From a virus: DNA of 25,854 bases. Under the pieces are notes generated by a model, which saw only the letters and a list, made by a program, of their open reading frames with translations, searched no databases and was not told the DNA's origin. Made by a program: the position numbers and the translations under genes. The number at the start of each line of letters is the position of its first letter. Positions within the stretch are counted from its first letter, which is position 1. Shown piece by piece: positions 16,851 through 22,786 of this stretch. The stretch lies in IMG/VR virus record IMGVR_UViG_3300023110_001514, positions 1 to 25,854 of that record. One strand, given 5' to 3'.

Positions 16851-18496
16851 AAAAGACAAATGTCGGCTGGGGCATTTGTCCAGATGCTCCAGACCGGCTC
16901 ATCTTCCACATCAATATTACGAGAGAATTGAATTTGATGTTCTTTCTCACTTAATTGACTCATCAGCCATCTTGCTCTTAGGAGAGAATCTACTGAATCC
17001 GTGGGTGGTGGCTGATTTTCTATTTCGTCTAAGCAGAAGCAACCACCATTAGTTCCAATGGAAACACTCTGTCCTGTTTCTGGTATTTCACAGGTAACAC
17101 TTCTATCTGAAAATCTGCCTGTTGCTAAGTCAGCATATGACATAATCGTACCGTAACCACCGTATATACCTTCATATTCTGGATTATCGGCCTGAGCATT
17201 ATAACCTGGTATATTGTATCCATAAGAATATTCAAACAAGCCTGGTTCATTTGCATCTTCCCATTCGTGCTGTAAGCCTAATAAATGACCCGCCTCATGT
17301 ATGAATGTCTCATGAGCCCTTTCATAATATCTAGTATTTGCTGCCTCTTGAAACGTGCTATTGTGGAAGCATTGAGTGATACCTCTACTCTTATCTATCC
17401 CTCTCGTAGCGTCCAAGTGAGCGACCCCACAAGCGACAGGGTCATTGTGTTTCTTCTTGAATAAAAACGCTAGGTCAGCATTAGCTTCACGTTGCCATCT
17501 ATCAATGTTCTGAAATTCATATTTACCATTGAAAAATGCCCGATATTGCCTATACAGGTCACCTTCAGCAACATCAACCATTACTATATCTGCTACTCGT
17601 AAAAGAACATATGTACCGCTTACCATAAACATATGATTTGCCTCGTAGAATTGCTTATCTACAAATTCTTCTACAGTCATACCATCACGTTCTTCTTCAG
17701 TCATATTCGTATCAAACACTACCAACATATCAATAATCGCGCGACCCGCGTGCTCTTCTACTGGCTGATATGGATACGATACATCGGTTTTTTGTTTAAT
17801 ACCATCACAGGTCATATAATCATAGCGACCGTCACCAGTATCAGTTCGAACTGTCGGGCAGTCTGTTGGTTTTTCCATTTGAACAAAACAAGATGGATCG
17901 AGGTGTACAGTACGTTCTGTATATGTGCCACCTTCTCCGTCTGCATAGTCTTGCAGTCTATCTTCTGGTAATAGATGATTGATGTTTTGCCAGTGGGGAT
18001 CGTATTCTTCTGGTGTCAATGATCCAGCACAATATGAGTCACCTAGTAGTGTACCTTCTTCGGGCGGTGGTTCCCAGCCACAATCTGCTGAATCAGTCTC
18101 TACCACCTCTGTATAAGAACCACCTTCGCCGTCAGCAAAATCCTGTACCTTATCAAAATCACCAAGATTTTGTATCGTATTGAGTAGGTCTAAAAATTGT
18201 TGTTCTGTACTGTTTGCACAGTAGGGATCGGAGAGGGGTGTACCAAACAGTGGTGGTTTTTCATACCCACAAGCTTCAGAATTTGGAGTTTCTTCAGTTG
18301 TTGATCCACCATTACCATCAGCAATGACTTGAATAAGAGTAGTACCGTCACACGATTCTTCTAAAACGGTTCCAGCATCGGGGTATGAGGGCGCGGGTGT
18401 TACAACAATTGGTTCGGTGGGTTCAGGTTCATTTGTACTGCCTCCACCACAAGCAGTAAGAAGGAAAATCAGTAGACTCAGGGTAATTTGTTTCAT
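16847..18496 (-). CDS. Zinc metallopeptidase lipoprotein (metzincin-like) with three Cys/ADGxGG repeats
   Basis: This is a 549-residue secreted lipoprotein. The lipobox LTAC places the lipidated Cys at 16; the +2 residue is Gly, which predicts outer-membrane sorting. Three repeats follow (about 41-77, 85-140, 148-203), each with a GTxL start, a Cys, an ADG(N/E)GG core (59-64, 121-126, 185-190) and a closing Cys, probably disulfide-bonded. The C-terminal domain has the zinc site HEAGHLLGLQH (H400, E401, H404, H410) and a Met-turn TIMSY (M452). This combination defines metzincins (astacin/reprolysin/snapalysin group). It probably cuts proteins at or outside the outer membrane; the target is unknown. 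GAGGT precedes the start, and a terminator overlaps the last codons. An AATAAATA lies upstream, so late expression is possible. Confidence 0.9.
   Translation of the reverse strand: MKQITLSLLIFLLTACGGGSTNEPEPTEPIVVTPAPSYPDAGTVLEESCDGTTLIQVIADGNGGSTTEETPNSEACGYEKPPLFGTPLSDPYCANSTEQQFLDLLNTIQNLGDFDKVQDFADGEGGSYTEVVETDSADCGWEPPPEEGTLLGDSYCAGSLTPEEYDPHWQNINHLLPEDRLQDYADGEGGTYTERTVHLDPSCFVQMEKPTDCPTVRTDTGDGRYDYMTCDGIKQKTDVSYPYQPVEEHAGRAIIDMLVVFDTNMTEEERDGMTVEEFVDKQFYEANHMFMVSGTYVLLRVADIVMVDVAEGDLYRQYRAFFNGKYEFQNIDRWQREANADLAFLFKKKHNDPVACGVAHLDATRGIDKSRGITQCFHNSTFQEAANTRYYERAHETFIHEAGHLLGLQHEWEDANEPGLFEYSYGYNIPGYNAQADNPEYEGIYGGYGTIMSYADLATGRFSDRSVTCEIPETGQSVSIGTNGGCFCLDEIENQPPPTDSVDSLLRARWLMSQLSEKEHQIQFSRNIDVEDEPVWSIWTNAPADICLF
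16849..16880 (-). terminator. Intrinsic terminator overlapping the end of the metallopeptidase gene
   Basis: Read on the minus strand, GACAAATG and CATTTGTC form an eight-base stem around a ten-base GC-rich loop, followed by six T. The hairpin is inside the last codons and the T run overlaps the final Phe and stop codons. On the plus strand no T run follows the stem, so it does not serve as a terminator for the receptor gene. Confidence 0.8.
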
Positions 18497-18560
18497 ATGT
18501 ACCTCATGTTTTTTGAAACATATCAGTACATAATACCACCATGAATCTACTGAATTTCTT

Positions 18561-18719
18561 TTATTTATTCTTATCCTGCCAAGGTTGTGTGCAATCCATT
18601 TTATGGCTTCCTTTCATACCACACTGAGGACAAGGCTTTGCAAAAATACGATCCCAATTACTCTCGTATACTTTACGATCTACCTTTATTGGTCTAGGTT
18701 TATCGCCTTTACCAGCCAT
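18561..18719 (-). CDS. Small zinc-knuckle-like phage protein (52 residues)
   Basis: This short gene starts MAGKGDKPRPIKVD and has a CPQC pair (30-33), His 39 and Cys 43. The C-x2-C-x5-H-x3-C pattern is close to a zinc knuckle. The basic N-terminus MAGKGDKPRP is one I associate with small proteins of marine T4-like phages. Its ATG overlaps the stop of the DsbA-like gene by one base (TAATG), so it is translationally coupled. The function is unknown; a small nucleic-acid-binding role is plausible from the basic and Cys/His content. Confidence 0.75.
   Translation of the reverse strand: MAGKGDKPRPIKVDRKVYESNWDRIFAKPCPQCGMKGSHKMDCTQPWQDKNK
18562..18569 (-). promoter_or_regulatory. Possible late promoter (AATAAATA) for the metallopeptidase gene
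   Basis: AATAAATA on the minus strand overlaps the stop of the 52-residue gene and lies 65 bases before the metallopeptidase start. It is the same variant found before gp19 and the 9155 gene. The motif is simple and A/T-rich, so the evidence is modest. Confidence 0.3.
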
Positions 18720-18991
18720 TATCCTACTACCTTTAACTCCACAGCATCAAGCAATGTATCTACGGTTTCCATCTCGGTTAAGAGTTGACTCATATTTTGT
18801 TGATGATAAATTCGAGCCATTTTCCGCAGATATTTTTTAGGAACACCCACATCTTCTTCTAGTGCAGCTAATGCATCTTTTTGGAAATCACGTTCTGCTT
18901 CAATTCGGGTAAAAGAATTGCTAATCTCTTCCATTGCGCCCTTGATACGCTTACGATCTTCGGGGCTGCTAGGGATAATCACGTCACTCAT
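18719..18991 (-). CDS. dsbA: DsbA-like double-stranded DNA-binding protein
   Basis: This is a 90-residue helical protein. The segment EEISNSFTRIEAERDFQKDA (residues 21-40), followed by VPKKYLRKMARIYHQQ (50-65), matches my recollection of the T4 DsbA family (89 residues in T4), which binds double-stranded DNA near late promoters. There is no connection with disulfide isomerase DsbA. The start is preceded by AAGGAG at good spacing. It is co-operonic with the next two upstream small genes. If correct, this early-strand protein would act on the TATAAATA promoters of the plus strand. Identification is from sequence memory, not a search. Confidence 0.72.
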   Translation of the reverse strand: MSDVIIPSSPEDRKRIKGAMEEISNSFTRIEAERDFQKDALAALEEDVGVPKKYLRKMARIYHQQNMSQLLTEMETVDTLLDAVELKVVG

Positions 18992-19012
18992 TATATAAAC
19001 TCCTTGGTTGGT

Positions 19013-19228
19013 TTAAACTGCGCTAATAATCGACTGAATCACATTGAAGGTTTTCTGAACCAGAATCTTGTTTTCTTCTAATTCAAGGTCACCTTCAAGT
19101 GATGCCAGATCGGTAAAGTCTTCTACAAGCTCATGAAATTCATCGGCAGTCAGATGGCCGGAATCTACCATCTCCTTATACTCTCTTACCCGAGCTTCTG
19201 CTTGTTTGATGTATTCAGTGATTGTCAT
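19013..19228 (-). CDS. Small helical phage protein, unknown function (71 residues)
   Basis: The protein begins MTITEYIKQAEARVREYKEM and is predicted to be two or three amphipathic helices with an acidic centre (FHELVEDFTDLASLEGDLEL). I recall related small proteins next to DsbA in T4-like phages, without an assigned role. GGAGG lies at proper spacing before the ATG, and the ATG overlaps the upstream lipoprotein stop (ATGA). No membrane or metal motif is seen. Confidence 0.7.
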   Translation of the reverse strand: MTITEYIKQAEARVREYKEMVDSGHLTADEFHELVEDFTDLASLEGDLELEENKILVQKTFNVIQSIISAV

Positions 19229-19599
19229 TTGACTCTTCCTCCAAATGTTTCTAGAGCGGAATCAATCGCAACTACGATATTCTTCCTTTTGATTTTACAA
19301 TAACCTTCACTGGGATTCTCCCTCTTATACAGCTCTTCTGCGAGAGAATTAATTTCACTATAAATTTTGGCAATGTTTGGGTTCAGTGTATTTTCACTAT
19401 AAGTGTGGAGTGTACGACTGATATAAGTAATGCGCTTGATCTCACCCCTGTGGCACGTTTGACTCCAATTTGCAGCCGTTCTCATTTCTGAGAGTTGCAT
19501 GAATTCTGCATTATCGAAATTACTGGGCATGAGATTTTGAATTGAACTACAACCTGTCAATAATATAAGACCGATCACACTTAATGCTTTTAACCGCAT
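19225..19599 (-). CDS. Small putative lipoprotein (124 residues)
   Basis: The N-terminus MRLKALSVIGLILLTGCSS is a classical lipoprotein signal peptide with lipobox LTGC (Cys 17) and Ser at +2, predicting outer-membrane sorting. The mature part is 107 residues, helical, with two further Cys (residues 49 and 98) that could form a disulfide. The function is unknown. Phage lipoproteins of this size act in superinfection exclusion or lysis (o-spanin), but neither a partner i-spanin nor a matching motif is visible here. AAAGGA precedes the ATG. It overlaps both neighbours, so it is part of the same operon. Confidence 0.75.
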   Translation of the reverse strand: MRLKALSVIGLILLTGCSSIQNLMPSNFDNAEFMQLSEMRTAANWSQTCHRGEIKRITYISRTLHTYSENTLNPNIAKIYSEINSLAEELYKRENPSEGYCKIKRKNIVVAIDSALETFGGRVK

Positions 19600-20063
19600 A
19601 TCTTTTTATCCTTTCTTCTGTGCATGAGTCTTCGTCGAGGGATTTCGTTTTCGGTACTCACGAATTCTCCATCCCTGATGGTATATATTTCCACCTTACC
19701 GCTGGATCGTATATATCGTCTACCACCGTCAATCATTTTGCCGTCAATCATTAAGCAATCGTGATGACATTGGCTATACCAAAGATTGCCATCTTTATCT
19801 TCAATCATACCAAATTCATATGTTTCAATGTCATCGGCATCAGTGATTAGAATGTGATCATCTTTTACGGTGAGACCGAAATATCGGTTACCAAAATCTG
19901 GGTGAGGGGTGTCCCGATAAAAGATATCGTACGGTCTATCTGATTGCATGAGATCTGTCGTGCAAATATATCTCACATCGACACCATCTTTTTCCGTGTA
20001 TAAAGCCGCGGCTTTTTCAACATTAAGAATAGGTGCGTGCTTGATTTCTATGTCAGCCACCAT
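19590..20063 (-). CDS. Conserved phage protein, unknown function (157 residues)
   Basis: This is a soluble protein, probably beta-rich, with FGNRYFGL (57-64), the YSQCHHDC segment (95-102) and MIDGGRRYIRSSG (110-122). I recall these short blocks from uncharacterised proteins of marine T4-like phages. The CHHDC cluster could bind a metal, but this is only suggestive. GGGAG lies before the ATG, and the start overlaps the end of the upstream membrane microprotein by 16 bases. The C-terminus is basic (RRRLMHRRKDKK). Confidence 0.72.
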   Translation of the reverse strand: MVADIEIKHAPILNVEKAAALYTEKDGVDVRYICTTDLMQSDRPYDIFYRDTPHPDFGNRYFGLTVKDDHILITDADDIETYEFGMIEDKDGNLWYSQCHHDCLMIDGKMIDGGRRYIRSSGKVEIYTIRDGEFVSTENEIPRRRLMHRRKDKKICG

Positions 20064-20227
20064 CCCAAATTTCTCCCATTATGTAAAATAATCATAAAAC
20101 AAGTGAATACGTGCAGAACCCACCAAAAGGTTCTCACTACAGCAACAGCATTTGCCTGTCGATCTGTTTCACCAACTTTTTCACCTAGGCTCTTGGCCCA
20201 AATTCTCCACCACTTTTTTAGTTTCAT
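20048..20227 (-). CDS. Small membrane protein (59 residues)
   Basis: The protein begins MKLKKWWRIWAKSLGEKVGE and has one membrane segment at about residues 28-48 (VAVVRTFWWVLHVFTCFMII). The basic, Trp-rich amphipathic N-terminus should lie on the cytoplasmic side. Its ATG overlaps the IscU stop (ATGA), the usual arrangement in this operon, which supports it as a real gene. I associate this architecture (WW-K/R-AK-LGEK then one helix) with T4-like marine phages. The function is unknown. Confidence 0.7.
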   Translation of the reverse strand: MKLKKWWRIWAKSLGEKVGETDRQANAVAVVRTFWWVLHVFTCFMIILHNGRNLGWWLT

Positions 20228-20607
20228 TGACTATTTTTATTTTGATAGTCTTTGATCGCAGCCTTGATTGCATCCTCAGCCAACACCGAGCAATGAATCT
20301 TTACAGGCGGGAGGCATAATTCTTCAGCAATTTCTCTATTGCTGATTTCTCCTGCTTCGTCAAGGGACTTTCCTCTAACCCACTCTGTGAGTAATGATGA
20401 AGAAGCAATAGCACTGCCGCATCCGTAAGTTTTGAATTTAGCGTCTTCAATAATTCCGTCATCCGATACTCGGATTTGCAACCGCATGACGTCTCCACAC
20501 GCTGGAGCACCGACCATGCCTGTTCCGACGCTTTCGTCATCTTCGGGAAGACGTCCGACATTTCTGGGATTCTCATAGTGATCTAGTACCTTATCTGAAT
20601 AAGCCAT
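20224..20607 (-). CDS. iscU: IscU-type iron-sulfur cluster scaffold protein
   Basis: This 127-residue protein is a full-length IscU. All functional residues are present: Cys 37 in PACGDVM with Asp 39, Cys 63 in TYGCGSAIASSS, and His 105/Cys 106 in LPPVKIHCSVLAEDAIKAAI, including the LPPVK chaperone-recognition motif used by HscA. IscU assembles [2Fe-2S] clusters with sulfur from IscS and hands them on to apo-proteins. There is no IscS, IscA or HscAB nearby, so the host partners would have to be used. The ELCLPP variant adds a fourth Cys (98), as I recall from mitochondrial and some alphaproteobacterial IscU. It sits in an overlapping operon of phage genes, so it is not a contaminant. Confidence 0.95.
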   Translation of the reverse strand: MAYSDKVLDHYENPRNVGRLPEDDESVGTGMVGAPACGDVMRLQIRVSDDGIIEDAKFKTYGCGSAIASSSLLTEWVRGKSLDEAGEISNREIAEELCLPPVKIHCSVLAEDAIKAAIKDYQNKNSQ

Positions 20608-20610
20608 TTA

Positions 20611-20790
20611 TTAACCTGTTATATATGTTACGAATGTGAATAAACCTGCTATGAATAGAATGGTAAAAATTAAGCCTGTCACTAAGAAAGCGGCAGGATT
20701 ACCTTCAGAAAAATCTCGCTCTCTATTAGCAGGACTTTGTACACCAAAGAACGCTGCTAAGACACTCTTAGCTGTCTCTAGTAGATTCAT
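20611..20790 (-). CDS. Small membrane protein (59 residues)
   Basis: The ATG at 20790 is chosen because GAGG directly precedes it and because a longer in-frame reading would run far into the upstream gene. The protein MNLLETAKSVLAAFFGVQSP has an amphipathic N-terminal helix, a charged DFSEGNPAAF linker (26-35) and one membrane helix (about 34-57). The function is unknown. It overlaps the upstream gene by 23 bases and lies three bases before IscU. Confidence 0.65.
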   Translation of the reverse strand: MNLLETAKSVLAAFFGVQSPANRERDFSEGNPAAFLVTGLIFTILFIAGLFTFVTYITG

Positions 20791-20962
20791 AGTCCTCGTA
20801 TTCATCATATTCGGGTATGTATTTATCCCAGCACCCTGGCGATTCGTGTTCAGCGTGCCAGTAACTGGCATTGTATTTACCATGTTTGAGAACAAATGCC
20901 TCGAAACTCATCTCTCGGGCATCTTCTTCTAATTCAAAAACGTATTGACCCATGCGGCTCAT
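20768..20962 (-). CDS. Small acidic phage protein (64 residues)
   Basis: This acidic, Tyr/Glu-rich protein starts MSRMGQYVFELEEDAREMSF and ends in an EYDEYEDYES tail. I recall short proteins opening GQYVFxLEE from marine T4-like phages, of unknown role. The ATG overlaps the upstream stop (ATGA), which explains the lack of a strong ribosome site. DNA mimicry is possible given the acidity, but no specific motif supports it. Confidence 0.65.
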   Translation of the reverse strand: MSRMGQYVFELEEDAREMSFEAFVLKHGKYNASYWHAEHESPGCWDKYIPEYDEYEDYESTRDS

Positions 20963-21159
20963 TGTTCATTATCCCAGTGCTTAAGCATTTCCATATCTCC
21001 GTCTTCATCTATTCTAGTTTTGATAAAGCCATCGCGAATCAAATGATCAATTACTTTTTCGACCACTTTATTGACAGCCTGTTGGTATCCCCAGTACCAT
21101 CCAAATCCTGTGAATACCATACCACAAGCAAGAAATTGCAATGTATTCATTGATACCAT
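20959..21159 (-). CDS. Small membrane-anchored protein (66 residues)
   Basis: The start at 21159 follows the upstream stop by one base (TAATATG); an ATG nine bases further in is an alternative. Residues 5-24 (NTLQFLACGMVFTGFGWYWG) form one membrane helix. A soluble tail with VIDHLIRDGFIKTRIDEDGD follows, a helix-then-strand pattern common in phage membrane microproteins. The function is unknown. It is translationally coupled on both sides. Confidence 0.65.
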   Translation of the reverse strand: MVSMNTLQFLACGMVFTGFGWYWGYQQAVNKVVEKVIDHLIRDGFIKTRIDEDGDMEMLKHWDNEQ

Positions 21160-21160
21160 A

Positions 21161-21397
21161 TTAACCGCCGTATCCGTGTTTTTGTAGAATTCTATCAGAT
21201 TCATCTAGGTCGTCAAACTGATCTTCGAAATCGGCATCAGTCTGTAAATGATATTCACTAATTAGCTCATTGGTGAGAGCCATATCAATAACGTCATCCT
21301 CTGACATATATTTGAGGCAGGATTCAATCAAATGATCCCTATCGATAATACCATCGTCAACATATTCTAATAGAAGGTTGGTGACAGTTCGCGACAT
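21161..21397 (-). CDS. Conserved small phage protein (78 residues)
   Basis: The start at 21397 is set by AAGGAG nine bases upstream; the longer open frame lacks a ribosome site. The protein MSRTVTNLLLEYVDDGIIDR, continuing with KYMSEDDVIDMALTNEL, is a small helical acidic protein. I recall the KYMSEDDV motif as widespread in T4-like marine phages, without an assigned function. The ribosome site lies in the last codons of the upstream gene, which overlaps by zero to a few bases. Confidence 0.75.
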   Translation of the reverse strand: MSRTVTNLLLEYVDDGIIDRDHLIESCLKYMSEDDVIDMALTNELISEYHLQTDADFEDQFDDLDESDRILQKHGYGG

Positions 21398-21399
21398 AT

Positions 21400-22008
21400 T
21401 TAAAGACTCCTTTGATTGCTGGAAGTTTGAAACCACTGTGGTACAGATCGCTTGGTCCACGTCATTTTGAACCGATCTTGTTTGGTTTGATAAAACATAC
21501 GATATGATTTTACGGGATCATCTGGAAACATACATTCTGGATTTGATCCCATTGCAAGCCTGAATGGGGTCAACCCTCCTTCGGGTATATTACGAGGTAG
21601 ATTTTTAAGAGGTTCTCTCAAGCGTCTCTCCGTAAGGTGCGTCTTACCATATCGGTATGTATATTCTTCACAAAGGGCAATAAAATGCCTGTAGTGCCAT
21701 TCATAATTGGCTGAAGATTCGGTAGTCCAAATCGTGCAAGGATGTTTATGGTGTACAGCCTTATATAGATTTAGCTCTAACTCGATCTCTGGGTGTACAT
21801 AGTATTTTGTAAGGGTTTTACCAGACTTGGAGAGTCGCATCTCACCAAATCCATCTAATAATCTATGAGCCGTTGAAAGCATCTGGCCGGATTCACATAT
21901 CATCTTGACTACATGCTTATCACATTGAGCTTGAGCAGACGCAATAGCATCAGGAATCAAAATAAATCCGCGGGGATCTGGATCGTATTCAAGACCGAAA
22001 ATATTCAT
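21400..22008 (-). CDS. Conserved phage protein, unknown function (202 residues)
   Basis: The CDKHVVKMICESGQMLSTAHR block (28-48, with Cys 29, His 31 and His 47), followed by HPCTIWTTESSANYEWHYRH, RYGKTH and the terminal SVPQWF, is a family I recall from many T4-like marine phages and some bacteria. It is usually annotated only as hypothetical. Conserved Cys, His and Glu residues suggest an enzyme or a metal site, but no known catalytic signature can be named with confidence. The start overlaps the upstream stop (ATGA) and the stop is three bases from the next gene's start. Confidence 0.8.
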   Translation of the reverse strand: MNIFGLEYDPDPRGFILIPDAIASAQAQCDKHVVKMICESGQMLSTAHRLLDGFGEMRLSKSGKTLTKYYVHPEIELELNLYKAVHHKHPCTIWTTESSANYEWHYRHFIALCEEYTYRYGKTHLTERRLREPLKNLPRNIPEGGLTPFRLAMGSNPECMFPDDPVKSYRMFYQTKQDRFKMTWTKRSVPQWFQTSSNQRSL

Positions 22009-22235
22009 GACTTAAATCCAAACCTCTTTGCTTCCACCTCCAATTCATCTTGTATTGCAACAGCACTGACTTTATAAATTGAGGCGAACAATTTAATTGC
22101 CTCAAGCCTAGTCAAGGGTGTTTCACCATAATCATCTCGGTCTTTTGTATCAAGGTCGTGCCAAATCAAAAAGTTTGTAGCAAGGCTTTGTTTACTATCA
22201 AAGATAAAGATTGAATCTGATGCAGCAGGTCCCAT
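22005..22235 (-). CDS. First gene of the early operon, small protein of unknown function (76 residues)
   Basis: The protein starts MGPAASDSIFIFDSKQSLAT with AAAGGAG at good spacing. It is the first gene after the sigma70 promoter at 22264-22292, about 20 bases from the predicted transcript start. Residues 38-65 (GETPLTRLEAIKLFASIYKV) are helical. No motif is recognised. Being first, it should be among the earliest and strongest expressed products of the cluster. Confidence 0.7.
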   Translation of the reverse strand: MGPAASDSIFIFDSKQSLATNFLIWHDLDTKDRDDYGETPLTRLEAIKLFASIYKVSAVAIQDELEVEAKRFGFKS

Positions 22236-22263
22236 CGGAAAGCTCCTTTCGATTTATGTGGTC

Positions 22264-22292
22264 ATTCTATCAATAATTGAGATAAAAGTCAA
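22264..22292 (-). promoter_or_regulatory. Host sigma70-type promoter for the 22235-18561 operon
   Basis: On the minus strand, TTGACT (22287-22292) and TAGAAT (22264-22269) are separated by exactly 17 bases. A TGA directly before the -10 makes it an extended -10, and an A-rich tract lies upstream. It is placed between the stop of the 77-residue gene and the first gene of the next operon. This is what an early phage promoter read by unmodified host polymerase looks like. Confidence 0.88.
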
Positions 22293-22300
22293 TACCTTTT

Positions 22301-22534
22301 TTAGAATAAAGTGTCATTACCGCCGTAATATCTAAGAACCTTTTGAAAGGCATCGATGTGCGATTGGATATTGGTAATATCTTCTAGTCGATCATTGGAA
22401 AAGATGCCGAGTTGGTGGTCGTTTTCGACACGACCTTCGAAATCTTTTTCCAGCGCTTCAAGCTCTTCTCTGAGACCATGCAAAACGACGGCATCAACTT
22501 GTTCGGGCTCCATCTCAATCACGAATTTACTCAT
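22301..22534 (-). CDS. Small helical phage protein (77 residues)
   Basis: This acidic, coiled-coil-like protein (MSKFVIEMEPEQVDAVVLHG, continuing with LREELEALEKDFEGRV) has heptad-like spacing of Leu and Val. TGGAG precedes the start, which overlaps the upstream gene by eight bases. The -35 box of the next operon begins nine bases after its stop, so the two operons are adjacent with no separate terminator visible. The function is unknown. Confidence 0.7.
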   Translation of the reverse strand: MSKFVIEMEPEQVDAVVLHGLREELEALEKDFEGRVENDHQLGIFSNDRLEDITNIQSHIDAFQKVLRYYGGNDTLF

Positions 22535-22784
22535 CTTCGTTCTCCAGTTCCCACATTTCGTTTTCCCATTGATTCATAAAGTTAGAAAACCCTACCTGCA
22601 ATACGCTGTATTCACTCAACCGAAATTCTCGCCATTCTTCAATGTCATTAATTTGTTCTTGAGTGATTTCGGTGATTTCGTCCACACCATAAAATTCCAT
22701 GATGTATTCGTATATCTGTTCGTTGATTTGGTTTTCATAATACTCTTCAGCCTTGTAGGGCTTTCGCATTTCAAACTTTTCCAT
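22527..22784 (-). CDS. Small acidic phage protein (85 residues)
   Basis: The core ENQINEQIYEYIMEFYGVDE (17-36), followed by SNFMNQWENE near the C-terminus, is one I recall from T4-like cyanophage small proteins of unknown role. It is strongly acidic and helical with a Trp/Met-rich C-terminus. GAGG precedes the ATG. It overlaps the downstream gene by eight bases and lies two bases from the upstream one. Confidence 0.7.
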   Translation of the reverse strand: MEKFEMRKPYKAEEYYENQINEQIYEYIMEFYGVDEITEITQEQINDIEEWREFRLSEYSVLQVGFSNFMNQWENEMWELENEDE

Positions 22785-22786
22785 AA

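Noticed and set aside
19225-19599. Small lipoprotein as an o-spanin
   Set aside because: No overlapping or adjacent i-spanin, and no proline-rich mature part; the size alone is not sufficient.
20636-20932. 98-codon plus-strand frame opposite two minus-strand microproteins
   Set aside because: It lies antisense to coupled genes with good starts, has no ribosome site, and its sequence mirrors the membrane helix of the opposite strand.
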